64,000 bases of DNA from Astropecten irregularis. Its lineage: Eukaryota > Echinodermata > Asteroidea > Paxillosida > Astropectinidae. Below the pieces are notes generated by a model that worked only from the letters and a program-made list of their open reading frames with translations, was not told the origin of the DNA and did not search any database. The translations under genes were made by a program, and so were the position numbers. The stretch spans positions 1,736,001 to 1,800,000 of the forward strand of contig OZ020253.1 in the NCBI GenBank assembly GCA_963971285.1, written 5' to 3'. Below, one piece after another: positions 1-11,254 of the stretch; the first letter of the stretch is position 1; every line of letters begins with the position of its first letter.

Positions 1-13
1 CATTCTTTATTCC

Positions 14-427
14 ATGGGTGTCATCGCTGTTGTCTCAACCCTCACAACAGACTTTTTCAGGTGAATCAAAAACGAAGTTTAAAAGATATTCGCTCGAGTT
101 TCCTCGGTCCATATGCATGCATTGACCATGAGCGTTTTTCCCGCATGGCGGCCAACCGTGGCGGCTGTTTCATGCTTACGCAAGTACTGTGTGCCAATGG
201 TGTCCATTGCTCAGTACGGACAACACGTGCGCACAGTACTTGCATTAGCATGGAACAGCTGTCGCATAAGGTCGGTCGCCATCTTGAAAGTGCTCCTGGA
301 AAATTGCTGACGGTGCGCGGTGAGTGTATGGCCCGAGGAAATTTCGGCAAATAACTCTAAAACTTCGTTTTCTATTCACCTGAAGAAGCATGTTGTGAGA
401 GTTGAGCCAAAAGTGATGACACCCATT
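14..427. repeat. Long foldback (hairpin) element, ~414 bp
   Basis: The ends are inverted copies of each other (ATGGGTGTCATC at the left, GATGACACCCAT at the right). The pairing continues inward for about 100 bp on each side, through the AGGTGAAT and AACGAAGTTT segments. The centre also pairs with itself (CAAGTACTGTG near 180 against CACAGTACTTG near 233), so almost the whole unit can fold as one hairpin. This mirror symmetry explains why both strands carry similar open frames of about 95 codons; they are not genes. No clear target duplication is visible. Confidence 0.8.
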
Positions 428-1559
428 GAATACACATCGTTATTTTGAGTGGCTAAATTTAAAAATGTTTTAGTTATTTTGCTACACCAAAAAAACAAAA
501 TTGTAATTTTTAGGCCTATGAAATGATCATTTTCATGCATATACTATAGGCTTAAAGTGTTGGCAATGTGTGGCAAGTGTCAGCCCTTATGTCAAAACTA
601 GTGGGTCTTGATCGTGACATGTAAATCCTAGTCGTGTAGACATCTGGCCCCAGCCTATGCATGGATGTATTGGGGCAATATGAAAACTGCAATGTTGTTT
701 GTGGACATAGGCCTAGTCCATTGCGATTTCAGACTTAACTAGTTTCAAGTTCTGCTATTATTAACTATAAATTAACTTTAGTAAAATGGGCTATGATGTC
801 CTCTTGATTATTACTACCAAGGTTAAATTTTGCTGGAAGAGGGCAAGGGTTTTACTTTTTTGGGAAATTATGGGTACGGTCACTCCGCATCATGTAGTTT
901 GGGACAAATTTACATGATGCGGCTGACAGGCTGCTTGCAAAATCGCAACAAGCGCCATAAGAAAATAATACTTTTACATTGAAATATTGTCAACATTTGT
1001 TTAGTCTAGGGTTTTAAGGACTCATGGAAATTTGCTTAAATGTTGTGTATTGTTGTGCTGTCTCAGCATTATACCATGATGGAGTAGGGCATGACCTCAT
1101 AAGGACACAATGTAGACCCAACACTGAGCACTACAGTCTTATCTGTCGACAGCTAATTTCCTACAAGGTCACAGGTGGTCAGCCTAGCCACTGCTCCAGC
1201 TCAGCCATAGGTCATTATGGGGCATTATGGTTCTTTAAAATGTTTTAATTTTCCCTTTACCCTTTTCTTTGCATGTTTTCTGATACAGGAAGATGGACAT
1301 CCTCATATCCAAGGAGACAGTGACAAATTGGCTGAGTGTTCTGACTTCTCTACAATTATTGATGGCACCAAAATCGCCCAGCCTTTAGCGGTATACTTGT
1401 CCCCATGTTTTTAATATTGCGTATCCGGTTGGCCTAAAGAAAATTCTCACATTTTTCCAGAGGGTCATTCTAAATATACAGGATTCATCAAAGCTAGACC
1501 GGTCCGTAGTAACTCTTCTAGATAGGTTTAATCGATATTTAAAATCAAATACATGTGTA
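428..1559. other. Sequence without recognised gene or repeat
   Basis: AT-rich sequence with short open frames only and stops in all frames. I see no splice-bounded exon, RNA gene or named repeat in it. Confidence 0.5.
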
Positions 1560-2002
1560 TACAGGGTGTCCAAGAAAAAACGCAACACTGCGTCGGGACC
1601 CATTGTGTTAAAATTAAACGGTTTATCACTTCAAGATTCAGATATGTAATAAAGCCATGTCTTGGTTATCACCATTTAGAATTTTAGCTTATTGGGGCTG
1701 AAATTGGCGAAAATATGACCAATTGAAATAGTACTCCTTAAAAACAAATTTGCAAGGATAACACGCATAGTGGGTATTACACACATAATGTGTATGAAAG
1801 AAAGATGAAAATCGGGTTTTGAGGCTGGGTAACTCAGTCTTAGTTTTTTCACTCAATTTAAGTCCAATTTTGCTCAAATTCTACATGGTGATAGCCAAGG
1901 CATAGCTGTATCACATATTTGAATCTTGAAGTGATAAACAGTTTAAGTTTCATATAATACTTCTCGACACAAGTGTTGCGTTTTGTGGGGGGACAAGCTG
2001 TA
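1560..2002 (+). repeat. TA-flanked MITE (CAGGGTGTCC ends), copy 1
   Basis: Starts TACAGGGTGTCC and ends with a decayed version of the inverse (ACAAGCTGTA). The two halves are imperfect inverted repeats: the segment with ACTTCAAGATTCAGATATG recurs inverted near the right end. A second copy lies at 45750-46163, whose right end is better preserved (GGGGCACCCTGTA). TA flanks suggest a Tc1/mariner-like or similar TA-targeting transposase acting in trans; that is inference. Confidence 0.8.
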
Positions 2003-2040
2003 TAAGTGACCTTTCCTATAATTGCCATGTTGTTTTGCTT

Positions 2041-2208
2041 GGAGTTACATGTTGGAGGGCCTGACGTTTCGATCCTAGCAGGATCTTTATCAAAGACTTG
2101 GACTTTTTACCTTTGTATACCAGGTTCGAAACGTCAGGGCCTTCTAATTTCAAGCATGTTATCAATTATGGGTCATTATTTTGGCTGATGAGCAGTTTGT
2201 AGCAGTTT
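2041..2208 (+). repeat. GGGCCTGACG foldback element
   Basis: Two inverted arms carry GGGCCTGACGTTTCGATCCT and its complement, followed by a conserved tail containing TTTTGGCTGATGAGCAG. Related copies lie at 7357, 15365, 18196, 22063, 44571 and 57895. Confidence 0.8.
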
Positions 2209-3039
2209 ATAAAATTTGTACTGCCATTTAAAAACAAAATGTAAAGAGTATGTGATTGTGAAGTATGCTTTTTCTATTGTCGCATTTTAAACTGTCTTCT
2301 GACCAGAGATACAACTTTTCAGATTTAATCTGAAATCGTATTCTTTTATAGTGGAGACTAGTGATTGGGAGAGACTTTGGGATTCAAATTAAGCTCCATT
2401 CGGTAATACATGGGTAAACAAACTACCAAGTCGTCAGCACATGTCTATTAAGTATTATAACCAACTCTTATTTATACAGTTTCTAGCCAGTTGCCAACAA
2501 ATGTATATCCCTTTGCCGAGATACTTAAATGATGCCTTCCATTAGATTTACCAATTTTATTTCCGCTATGAAATTGTTTGCTTTGTTAATTGTTCCATAT
2601 AAATCATGGTTTTAAGATTATAGCAAATTTCTATTGAGTGTTTTTGGATGCAATATTAAAAACCTCCAGAGGCACATAAGCATGCAGGGAACAGGGTTAA
2701 ACATGTCTTTCAAGCAAAGCTTTATGAATTATATTTTGTCAATACCACTTTGTTTTTCTGTTGTTCAACATTTGGGCAATTGCACAAAGTTAATTACCAG
2801 TTTGTTTCTAACATCAGTCTGGTCAAATTCTGTCTTACATGTACTTAATTTTTTTTTTCAGATGCATTCTATAAACATGCATGTATACTTCATGACTTAT
2901 ATAGTTCAGAGTGTGAACCAATTTCTTTGATAAATTGAAACGTGAATAAATTACATGTAAATTTACCTAAATGTACTATAGATTTGTGTGTTCATACCTC
3001 GTTTATTTAGTAATATGCGTGTTTTTTTATTTGTATAAA
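2209..3039. other. Sequence without recognised gene or repeat
   Basis: AT-rich, with no repeat-family match inside the window. A 98-codon open frame at 2634-2930 is hydrophobic and composition-driven, without splice context, and is not treated as a gene. Confidence 0.45.
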
Positions 3040-3310
3040 TGACTAACCGCACAAGTCATTTGACTAACCGTTTTAGTCATTTATATAAATTACTAACCGT
3101 ATTAGTCATTTGACTAATTGTTTAGTCAGGTGAGACACTTTTGGATTTAGTCAAAAGACTAGTATAAACTAGTCAAGCGACCAGTGTAGATTAGTCAAAT
3201 TGACTAATATAAGTTAGTCATGGATATAGCTGACTAATTTTAATAGGTCAGGTGAGACATAAAGAATGACTAAGATATATTAGTCAAAATGACTAACTTA
3301 TGTTTACAGT
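3040..3310. repeat. Dense GACTAA/TTAGTC motif cluster
   Basis: The hexamer TTAGTC or its complement GACTAA recurs many times in about 270 bp, on both strands and often as facing pairs (TTAGTCATTTGACTAA). The spacers vary, so this is not a simple tandem repeat. Two longer segments (TCAGGTGAGACA near 3125 and 3247) are also repeated, which suggests amplification of a larger degenerate unit. Confidence 0.65.
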
Positions 3311-3559
3311 GTAGGTGGGATCAAATCTTCCTTTGTAAGGGGTTTTGTCTGTCAAGTTATGAAATTAGTTTTCATGAAGCATCATGATTTACTGTAATGG
3401 AGCGTTTGATAGCGAAGGAAACAAAATCGTCTTTACAATCATCCGAGTCAGTTCTCAAAAATACAGGACGCATTGACGTCTGTGATGTCAAAATCAATCA
3501 ATTTTCAAGGGAATAGAATTTCCATCACATAACCACAGGTGAAACTGTCTGGATAATTT

Positions 3560-3636
3560 CAAGTTGTTGAAAGGTGAACAAAACAAAACAACTGACTGGT
3601 GCAAGATTCGAACCCTCTACCGCCGGAAGACCAAAA
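3560..3636 (-). repeat. tRNA-derived SINE, 3' fragment
   Basis: Contains the minus-strand SINE tail (GAAAGGTGAACAAA) and the B-box end of the tRNA-like head (GATTCGAACCCTCTACC). It is interrupted at about 3637 by a GGCCAATTTCA foldback. Confidence 0.65.
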
Positions 3637-3860
3637 ATTGCTTAGCACACATTCCACACAAATGTCTTGCCCAATAAAACACACCACCATTAAAAATTTA
3701 ATTTGATATACATGTACATGGTCAGTGAACAACAGCAAAAGAACAATCACAAGTGATCACAACACATGGAAATTTGGTTGTTAATCCTATTTTTTATTAT
3801 AAAGACAGAAATGTCATGCTTAGCCAATTTTTGTGCTAAGCAGCGCCGTGAAATTGGCCC
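3637..3860 (+). repeat. GGCCAATTTCA foldback family, 5'-truncated copy
   Basis: Shares the inner segments TTGCTTAGCACA, AATGTCTTGCCCAATAAAAC and CATGCTTAGC with the full copies at 35793-36026 and 62727-62957. It ends in GTGAAATTGGCCCC. The left terminus is missing where it abuts SINE sequence. Confidence 0.75.
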
Positions 3861-5280
3861 CTGCAGATACTGTGATTGTCCTGTGTAATTGTGTAAAGAA
3901 TGCTATTCCAAACCTCACATAAAATCTGCAACTTCTAGAAACGACCATCGAGCATAATGCAATTTCAAGGTCCAATGAATATTTTGCTTATCCGATGAAG
4001 AGTACGTAACAATAATGCCGAACAAATTAAAATAATTACGCAAAAACGTACACATCGTAATGGAAATGTACTTTATCAAGGCCAAACAAATTCTCCCGCA
4101 TACAGAAATATTGTGGGTTTTTTTCATGCCCGAAAGTCAGCGGCCTGAACTAATAAAACCCAAGGAGATATAATGATTCAGAACGCACCGAACGGCGAAC
4201 AATTTCCTGAGTCCAACATTTGTGACAAGATGACAGACAAGTGATGATATCTTAGAATAAAATGGCAAGACGGACTGTTCGAAGGCAGTGTAAATATTGA
4301 AATTCTCAAGGAGGCCGGGTAGCGTGACATTTAAAGGGTCTCTGCAGTAGGAATATTCTGGCTTGAACATGTGCCAAAAAGCAACTGTTTTATGGGGCCT
4401 GTGATTTTACCCACTTCCTCACACTGTTTCAGGGTTAACAACAGATTTGTTTGTTTGTATGCTAATTAGAATTTCCAAATTCATGAGCAAAACTGTGATG
4501 TCATCTGGGTAACTGAGAGCAGTAACCAATTGATTTGTGCACAAAAAGTTGCGGTTGTTTTATAGGTTTTCTGACAGACCTTTTTCCTCCTCAATGGGTT
4601 TTATTATGCGAATATGTTGCTTTCACTCAACTGGTGGTGCAATTTTTTTGCAAACCATTCCTGTGGGTTAAATTTGCCTCTTCATTTTTTACGTTTTTTC
4701 ATTATACTTTTGCTGTTGGTTCCCCATATGAGTATGCATGGAAATCCCCCATTTTGCAAAGCCATTCAAAGGAATACCAAATGATGGTTTGAAACCAAAA
4801 TAAGACTTGCCATTCATTATCTGTCAGTATATTCTCTGTATGAAGGCAATAAAATAACCTGACTGAAAAAGCACTTCGGGAACCCTTTAAGTTTGTTTAA
4901 TATTTCAACAAGAGGCGGGGGCAAATTTCATAGATCTGTTTTGCAACAAAAAATATGCTTCTATAGCACATTAATGTTTTGCTAAAATAAAACAAACCAC
5001 TATCAAAAACTCAAAAAAAGGAATAAACCTTTGGCAGGTGTAATCGTAGTCAGTTATTTCCAGCGGAGGATTTTTTATTTCGAATTTATGATCTGCCCCG
5101 GCGCCCGGGAATTTATTACCATGTGCTTTGATTGATTTTCCTCATAAATCTGAGACCCGAACATGATGTCAACATGCCACATGTGCTGTGAACAGTATGC
5201 TGTAGATCATCATGTAGATCATATCAATAAGAGAGCTTCCTCGCAGATGCAAATATTTTGACTTGAAGAGAAATCTTCAT
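3861..5280. other. Sequence without recognised gene or repeat
   Basis: No repeat family of this window is found here. Short open frames (the longest is 85 codons at 4535-4792) lack splice context and are not credible genes. Confidence 0.45.
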
Positions 5281-5637
5281 TTAAAGGTAGTATCAAACTT
5301 TGGTAGCATAACCGAAACAGAAATCTTCACAGATCTACCTTTAACTTGATAAAGATGGTGATGGTAGAAACATATCGTTAAAGCTTTTCTGCCTGAAGTG
5401 CTGTATTTACCAAGAAATGAGTAAAACCAATGACCAACAAAATTTTTGATCTTAAAAAATAACGGTGCAAAAAATAGTTTAAAAAAATATACTGGCCGTT
5501 TTTTGCCCATTTCTAAAAAAAAAAAAAAAGCACCATATGGGACTGGAAACTTCACAGATGACTGTTACTGTATCTTTCTTGATATTTGTGCTCATGAATC
5601 TGCAATTCTTTGAAAAAAACCAAAGTATGATATTTAA
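5281..5637 (+). repeat. TTAA-MITE, subfamily A
   Basis: Begins TTAAAGGTAGTATCA and runs through the subfamily A core (GATGGTAGAAACAT, CTGCCTGAA) to CCAAAGTATGATATTTAA. The right end has lost the usual ACC of TACCTTTAA. A run of A sits in the middle. Confidence 0.9.
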
Positions 5638-5887
5638 AGAAGCCTTTTCTTCACATTTTTTTCGTTATGTGTACACAGAGAAACAATGATTTCTGAGTAA
5701 CTTACTTCATGCTGTGCTAACATCAATGTCACCTCCTCTTCATCCTCTGCACAAAACAAAAAGAAAACGAACAAAAGAAAATCGATAAGAACTCAAATAA
5801 TAATTAAATAATATGTTTGTACACGTATGTATGTATCACCAAGCCCTGCCAAAAGCTCATCCATGCAAAGCTGAATCAAAACAAAAT

Positions 5888-6012
5888 TGAACAAAGATAA
5901 TTTAGTATTATGGACATCGCCAACAAGTTGTGGTGTGAGTGCCAGTATGGTATTCTGGAGGTTGCTGGTTCGAATCCCACTCAAGTCAATTTTTCTTTGA
6001 TCACTTTTCAAA
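5888..6012 (+). repeat. tRNA-derived SINE, diverged copy
   Basis: Matches the SINE family in the stretch GTATGGTATTCTGGAGGTTG, then GGTTCGAATCCCACT (B box) and AGTCAATTTTTCTTTGATCAC. The A-box half is badly decayed. Confidence 0.7.
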
Positions 6013-6440
6013 ATCTGTAGGATTATGATAGATTTTGATGGATTTGGGATGGATCAGTTACTTCTAATCCTCCATGTGGTTATCCAATTATGATTAATCT
6101 TTATTAGTAGGCTTAATCCACCAGATTACATGCATGAATCCTTTCCAGGGCTAGCTTCACAGCCCGAGCTTAGTAGGTATTGCTAGAGCAATCTATGCAA
6201 GGTTGATCAGATGCACAATGACTTCTTAACAACTACGGTACCCTCACAGGTATCCATATCGCAGTGACTCCTATGGGGAAGAGAAGCAGAGTGCATTGCC
6301 CAGGAACTGAGAGAGCCTTAATCCAATGTCTGGGAAGATGCTTGTAGCTACATGTGATATCCCTGGAATTATAACAGTAACTCATATCCCTGAATGCTAA
6401 GGTACTAAGCTATACAGATATGAATAAGTCAGTCATACAT

Positions 6441-6815
6441 GTATGTGGATCGGTTTGCGGAAACACCATGTAAGAATCAATCGTACTTTCGCACTTCTTA
6501 TTTCGTTCGCACCACTCGTATTAAGGTCTCAATGTTTTGACTAAGCTGATGATAACTAGAGCAGGTTAAGAAAGATTTGAGGCTTTGCATGGTGACAATT
6601 GGTATGTGGATCGGTTTGCGGAAACACCATTTAAGAATCGTTTGTATCGTTCGCACTTCCAGAGCGTTTCAACTCAGGTTAATAGTTGAAACGTTGAGAT
6701 CTTACGAGAAGTGCGAACGAAATAGAAGTGGGAAAGTACGAACGATTCTTACATGGTGATTCCGCAAACCGATCCACATACCAATTGTCACCATGCAAAG
6801 CCTCAAATATTTCTT
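6441..6815. repeat. Compound inverted array of the hammerhead-bearing repeat
   Basis: Three partial units related to the insert at 25254-25414. Unit 1 (6441-6546) and unit 2 (about 6571-6670) are reversed, and unit 3 (about 6671-6815) is forward, giving a long palindrome over 6577-6810. The segment GGATCGGTTTGCGGAAACAC occurs at 6447 and 6609, and its complement near 6757-6776. The unit junctions fall within the ribozyme segment: CTGATGATAACTAG at about 6547 and GTTGAAACGTTGAGATC at about 6686. Confidence 0.75.
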
Positions 6816-6906
6816 GAAGTCGGTCATATACAAGGATTATTGGAATAATGGATATGTTTCAAGTATGAATACTGTTTCTTCTGTAGTGCCAAGTATGACC
6901 AAAAAA

Positions 6907-7020
6907 TGCCACACTTTAGTTGGCGAGTTAATTAACTCAACCCATGAGTTGGTTTAGAAATTACCCGGGTTAAGTGAGGCAGTTAACCCAGAAATGTGTG
7001 TTATCTCAAGAAGTGTGGCA
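6907..7020. repeat. Small foldback with TGCCACACTT ends
   Basis: The left end TGCCACACTT is the inverse of the right end AAGTGTGGCA. The interior and the sequence just beyond it contain several GTTAACC/GGTTAAC palindromes, including two ACCCGGGTTAA motifs. Confidence 0.6.
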
Positions 7021-7288
7021 CAACAAACACTCCAAATTACTCTGATCAAATCATCCTGAGGTTAAACCACAAGTTAACCCGGGTTAACATACATCGTAGT
7101 GTGAAAGCAATATAAATGTTCCAATATCAGATCTGTCTCTCTGTCAATCAAACGTGAACAGACTGCAGCTAAGGTGTGTGTGTGGGGATGAGACTGAGTT
7201 AATGGAGAGGGGTGAAAAGACATATGAAAGTAAACATTATATTCCCCTTTGCCTCCAAAGCCACCTAGATTCAGTGAACTCTATGGGT

Positions 7289-7885
7289 TTGTGAAACCTC
7301 GGCTTGGGCTCGGGCTCTGGCTTCGGCTCAATTTCTTACATTCATTTTTAAGTGCTTAAAGTTAGGAGGGCCTGACGCGTTTTGATCCTAGCAGGATCTT
7401 TCTCAAAGGCTAAATGAGAAAGATCCTGCTAGGATCGAAACGCATCAGGCCCTCATAACTTTAAGCATTTGATATTATTTCAGATCATTTTGGCTGATGA
7501 GCAGTTTGCAGCAGTTTTTTTGCATTGACCATTTTTAAGTAACGGGTATCAAAATAGAGGTTTAGGGTTTAGGGTTTAGGTTATTAGAACAAGAAAACGA
7601 AGCTTCAACCTCAGGAACATTTCCACAGTTTGGGGACATTTTGTAACGTACACCTTTTACCCTTTTTTTGTGCATTTCTAAGGAATCATAAGGTGTATAC
7701 TTACTGATTCCAAAAAGACATTTTTAAATTGGAGTCTTTCAAGAATGATTGATCAAGGAATAAGTCAAAGTCACTTAACAGGTAACTTACGTTACCATGG
7801 AATTGCCAACTTTGTATTCTCAGCTTTAAGATGCCGGAGCCTAAGCCGGAGCCCAAGCCGGAGCCCAAGCCCAAGCCAATGAAAG
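7289..7885 (+). repeat. (GGCTCA)n-armed TIR element, diverged, with a nested insertion
   Basis: A left array of degenerate GGCTCG/GGCTCT hexamers (7300-7330) faces a right array of GAGCCN hexamers (7833-7880). The interior retains AACGGGTATCAAAATAGAGG and AAGCTTCAACCTCA. It is split by the GGGCCTGACG foldback at 7357-7525 and holds further extra sequence at about 7620-7810. The short TTTAGGG run at 7560-7580 lies within its decayed core. Confidence 0.7.
7357..7525 (+). repeat. GGGCCTGACG foldback, nested copy
   Basis: Near-complete inverted arms (GATCCTAGCAGGATC and complements) plus the GGCTGATGAGCAG tail. The interrupted host sequence resumes on both sides at ATTTTTAAG. Confidence 0.8.
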
Positions 7886-8064
7886 AGACAAGTCCACAGT
7901 CACTACCATGTCCCCTCCTCTCGGAGAGATCACATGATAATTATTAGATTAAATATTTCACATGGGACATCGTTGGGTGTCTCAAGTGATGACACTCTAG
8001 TGTGAAATGGCCTATGCAATTACAATTTACATGAACACCTCACAAGGCTACAGCAATCATGCAT
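7886..8064. other. Short unassigned stretch
   Basis: Nothing recognisable as a gene or repeat. Confidence 0.4.
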
Positions 8065-8383
8065 GGGCCCAATTTCATGGAATCTGTTACGGCCTATTTT
8101 AGCGCTCACCGGCACTGCTACGGGCGAAATCTATTTCATGGAATCCGTAAGCAAGACTTTCGGATTAATAATATAAATATATTTATCGGTTAGCGAAGAA
8201 TTCAAAGGCTAACTTTGATTGTTTTCTCCTAATAGCGCTGTTATGTGAATTCTGCAGTAAGTCCTTGCTTAGCGTAGCGAGAAAGAAAACTCTCCTGCGA
8301 AATATGCTAACGGTAAGCAAGAAAAGTCTGCTATCGTAAGCAAAGAATTTTTGGTAATGATAACATATTCCATGAAATTGGGC
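8065..8383 (+). repeat. CCAATTTCATGGAATCCG foldback family, copy 1
   Basis: Begins GGGCCCAATTTCATGGAAT and ends CATGAAATTGGGC. Inner landmarks shared with 19858-20153 and 46681-46964 are ATCTATTTCATGGAATCCGT, CGGTTAGCGAAG and CTGCAG. The right arm is the inverse of the left, so the unit can fold on itself. Confidence 0.85.
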
Positions 8384-8764
8384 TTTGTACTGTGTAAACT
8401 CTTGGTGGCGCACTATTTGGAATGATCAGTATTGTATACTTTGCAGAATGTGTATACAAGGGTCGCATTTGACCCTTTTAAGAAATCATAAAATCAATAT
8501 TGGTATGGTCAGTTGTCCCGATGATGGCCGGAGCAGTAAACTGATCGCAACTCAGAGATAGACAACTGGTCAGTACAGAACCATCTCTATTCCCTGAAGT
8601 AATACTGCACATGTAATAATGGTGCACTAGATATATCATAATGTTCGATCTACACACAATGTAGTAGTTACCAAATGCTTATTGTATACCAATTTGAGGT
8701 CAAGACTGCCAAGATATTAACTCTATGGTGCCATCTGTCTAATTAGATCACAAAACCAGGCTAC
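8384..8764. other. Sequence without recognised gene or repeat
   Basis: No open frame or family match worth naming. Confidence 0.4.
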
Positions 8765-9131
8765 TTAAAGGTAGTATCATACTTTGGTAAGAGACCAAAA
8801 CAGAAATGTTCACAGATTTACGTATAACTTACAGGGTATGAAGATGGTGGTTGTAGAAACATACCGTTACATTTTTTTCCGCCTGAAATGGTGTATTTTC
8901 CCAGAAATTAGTAAAACAACGACCAAAAATCTTTTTGATTTTTTAAAAGATCAAAAATAAAAGAGAAAAGACTTCAGAAATACTTTGGCTGTTTTTCACT
9001 GTTTTCTCAACAAGTTGGGCACCGTATGGGACTGAAATTTTCACAGATGAATGTTACTGTATCTGTCTTGATATTTTTGCCCATGAATCTGTATTTCTTT
9101 GATAAAAACCAAAGTATGATATTACCTTTAA
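8765..9131 (+). repeat. TTAA-MITE, subfamily A, full length
   Basis: Complete from TTAAAGGTAGTATCATACTT to GTATGATATTACCTTTAA. The centre is a GATC-TTTTAAAA-GATC palindrome. Length 367 bp. Confidence 0.92.
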
Positions 9132-9979
9132 GATACAGTCAGGTTGGTATTCTTAGGGCGCAGATGAATTTACGATCAAAAATCTGATTTCTATTCAATT
9201 AAATATTGCAATGCTCTGCTAAATGGCTATTTCATGCAAGGCTATTCATAGCTTCTTTGTCTAGTTCAATTTCTCTTAAATTCCCTCAATGGCAAGTTGA
9301 ATCTGCCGATCTAGGCCAATAAAAATTAATATGTGACGGCCAAGCAGTGAGTCTTCGTTTAAGAAGGATAATAATTACACCCGTTTCAGACTGGCGTTCC
9401 AGGGTCGTGCCGAATGCAAGATTTGACTTAAGATGAAAAGTTTGACATCTGATACAATTAGGAGCGACCAGGCAGGCTGTGCCTGATGCCGAAAGAACGA
9501 CAGTCTGGGTCATTCAGAACGGCCTTAGATTGATATAATTTCAAACATGGCTCTAGTCATGAGCCAAACTCAATGCAAATTCTACTTCTACATAGCTTCA
9601 TTCTTTCCTTGCGCTGGCTCAGGTGAGATTTGAACCCAGGACCTCCTCCTTCTTAATAAAGTTATTGTTCAATTAGAAAGAGACTGTAATTACATTGACA
9701 AATATTGAATATCAGAATTTTTTTTTGAGAGAGAGATTTTAGGGCCAATTTCTTTTTTTTTCAGTCCGTGATTCCTTATGATTATTCAGGACTCTGCTCA
9801 GGAATTTTCAAGAGCTGGAAATTCCCATGGCTCAGAGAAATTCAAGACGACAAGAGCATGAATGGTGCTGGGATGTGCAACCCTTGAGAGAATGTGCAAA
9901 TCCACATCTACTTCAAGATGCTAGATGACTGATCAGCAGAAAAATACATGCAATTCAAAAATCGGAGACAAAATCCCTA
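9132..9979. other. Mostly unassigned sequence
   Basis: No gene recognised. Includes a possible tRNA-like fragment at 9602-9650. Confidence 0.4.
9602..9650 (-). repeat. Possible tRNA-derived fragment
   Basis: On the minus strand, GGAGGTCCTGGGTTCAAATC resembles the 3' half of a tRNA including a B box. No acceptor pairing or A box is found, so it is a remnant of a SINE different from the common one here. Confidence 0.35.
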
Positions 9980-10339
9980 TTAAAGGTAATCATACTTTGG
10001 TTTTTATCAAAGAAATACAGATTCATGGGCAAAAATATCAAGACAAATAGAGTAACAGTCATCTGTGAAAATTTCAGTCCCATACGGTGCCAACGTTTTG
10101 AGAAAAACAGCCACAGTATTTCTTAAGTCTTTTCTCTTTTATTTTTGATCTTTTAAAAGATCAAAAAGATTTGCAGTCGTTGTTTGAATAATTTCTGGAT
10201 AAATACACCATTTCAGGTGGACAAATTTTAACGGTATGTTTCTACCATCACCATCTTCATACCCTGTAAGTTATACATGTACGTAAATCTGTGAACATTT
10301 CTGTTTTGGTTTCTTACCAAAGTATGATACTACCTTTAA
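9980..10339 (-). repeat. TTAA-MITE, subfamily A, full length
   Basis: Reverse orientation, from TTAAAGGTAATCATACTT to GTATGATACTACCTTTAA. The same interior as the other A copies is readable on the minus strand. Confidence 0.92.
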
Positions 10340-10916
10340 AGGGGAAAAGAAGTAATTTCACTCCCAAAACAAGAAAAACAGAAAAATATAATTTCTTATT
10401 GGCTGTGGATTTTCTTCGTACAAATTCAAGTTCCGGAACTGATTATTACAAGGAAGACTCCTAATATCTCTGTAATCATCTGTTGAACGATTTAATTTTT
10501 TCGCTTTGTTGAGGGTGTTGCGTGAAAAATGGAAACCCATTTGGAAGATAACTTATACTAGGAGCGGATACCTCGCTACTTTCATCACGGTACCATTAAA
10601 AGCATTTGCTTTTCTATTCAAAAAAGCTGGAAGTGCGTCTTTAACGGGAAAAACAAACTCAGCCTTGATAAAAGTATCCCGGAAGGCCAAGTATGTTTGG
10701 AGCCGAGTCGGCACGGCTTTTTTTCAAACATGGTCATGGGAGGTATCATTTAATTTGCTCTGGAGGAATTTTCTCCACTGTAGAACTAACGTCATGAGTC
10801 TGGGATTATAAAATTTAGAGTGGATCTGCAGTGGTTGTAGTTGTGTTTGTGGCTCTGGGAGTTGATGTGTGACAGAGGCCTGTTTGGTGTATCTCACTTA
10901 ATTAATGCTGCAGACA
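10340..10916. other. Sequence without recognised gene or repeat
   Basis: A 101-codon open frame at 10506-10811 has no splice context or familiar motif and is not called. Confidence 0.4.
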
Positions 10917-10968
10917 GGGGGAGGAGGGAGGAGGGAGGAGGGAGGGGGAGGGAGGGGGGGGTGGGGGG
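10917..10968 (+). repeat. Purine/G-rich tract (GGGAGGA)n
   Basis: About 50 bp of almost pure G and A, with many runs of three or more G followed by longer G runs. It meets the pattern for G-quadruplex or triplex-forming DNA. Confidence 0.8.
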
Positions 10969-11086
10969 CTGCTTTTCATCCTTGTCAACCTCAACCCAGG
11001 TAGTCTTTCTGAGGTAGCCAAATTTGCAGCAAGATCATCAACTACACATTTTGAAAATGGTATTGTGATATGAAATCATATACCTT

Positions 11087-11254
11087 TAGAGGTTATTCAC
11101 GTGACGTCATTGGCCGCCAAGCATTATGATTGGACATGCAAAACAATATGATTCAGTGCGCACAAACGTACAGTGTCCTATGGGTAACCATGGACAACAT
11201 AGAAAAGCTTGACGGCCAATCATGTGATTTAATGACGTCGGTGAATAACCTCTA
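11087..11254. repeat. Foldback element with CRE-like TGACGTCA in its arms
   Basis: The left end TAGAGGTTATTCACGTGACG is inverted at the right (CGGTGAATAACCTCTA). The left arm holds TGACGTCATTGGCCG and the right arm CGGCCAATCATGTG followed by AATGACGTCGG, so a CRE-like core and a CCAAT-type box occur in both arms. Length 168 bp. Confidence 0.8.

Noticed and set aside
2183..2208. CTGATGAG in the tail of the GGGCCTGACG foldbacks as a hammerhead core
   Set aside because: No stem II followed by GAAA comes after it in any copy; the match is to one core segment only.
7559..7582. Interstitial telomere repeat (TTTAGGG)
   Set aside because: Only about three units inside a decayed repeat element, and not the TTAGGG expected for animals.
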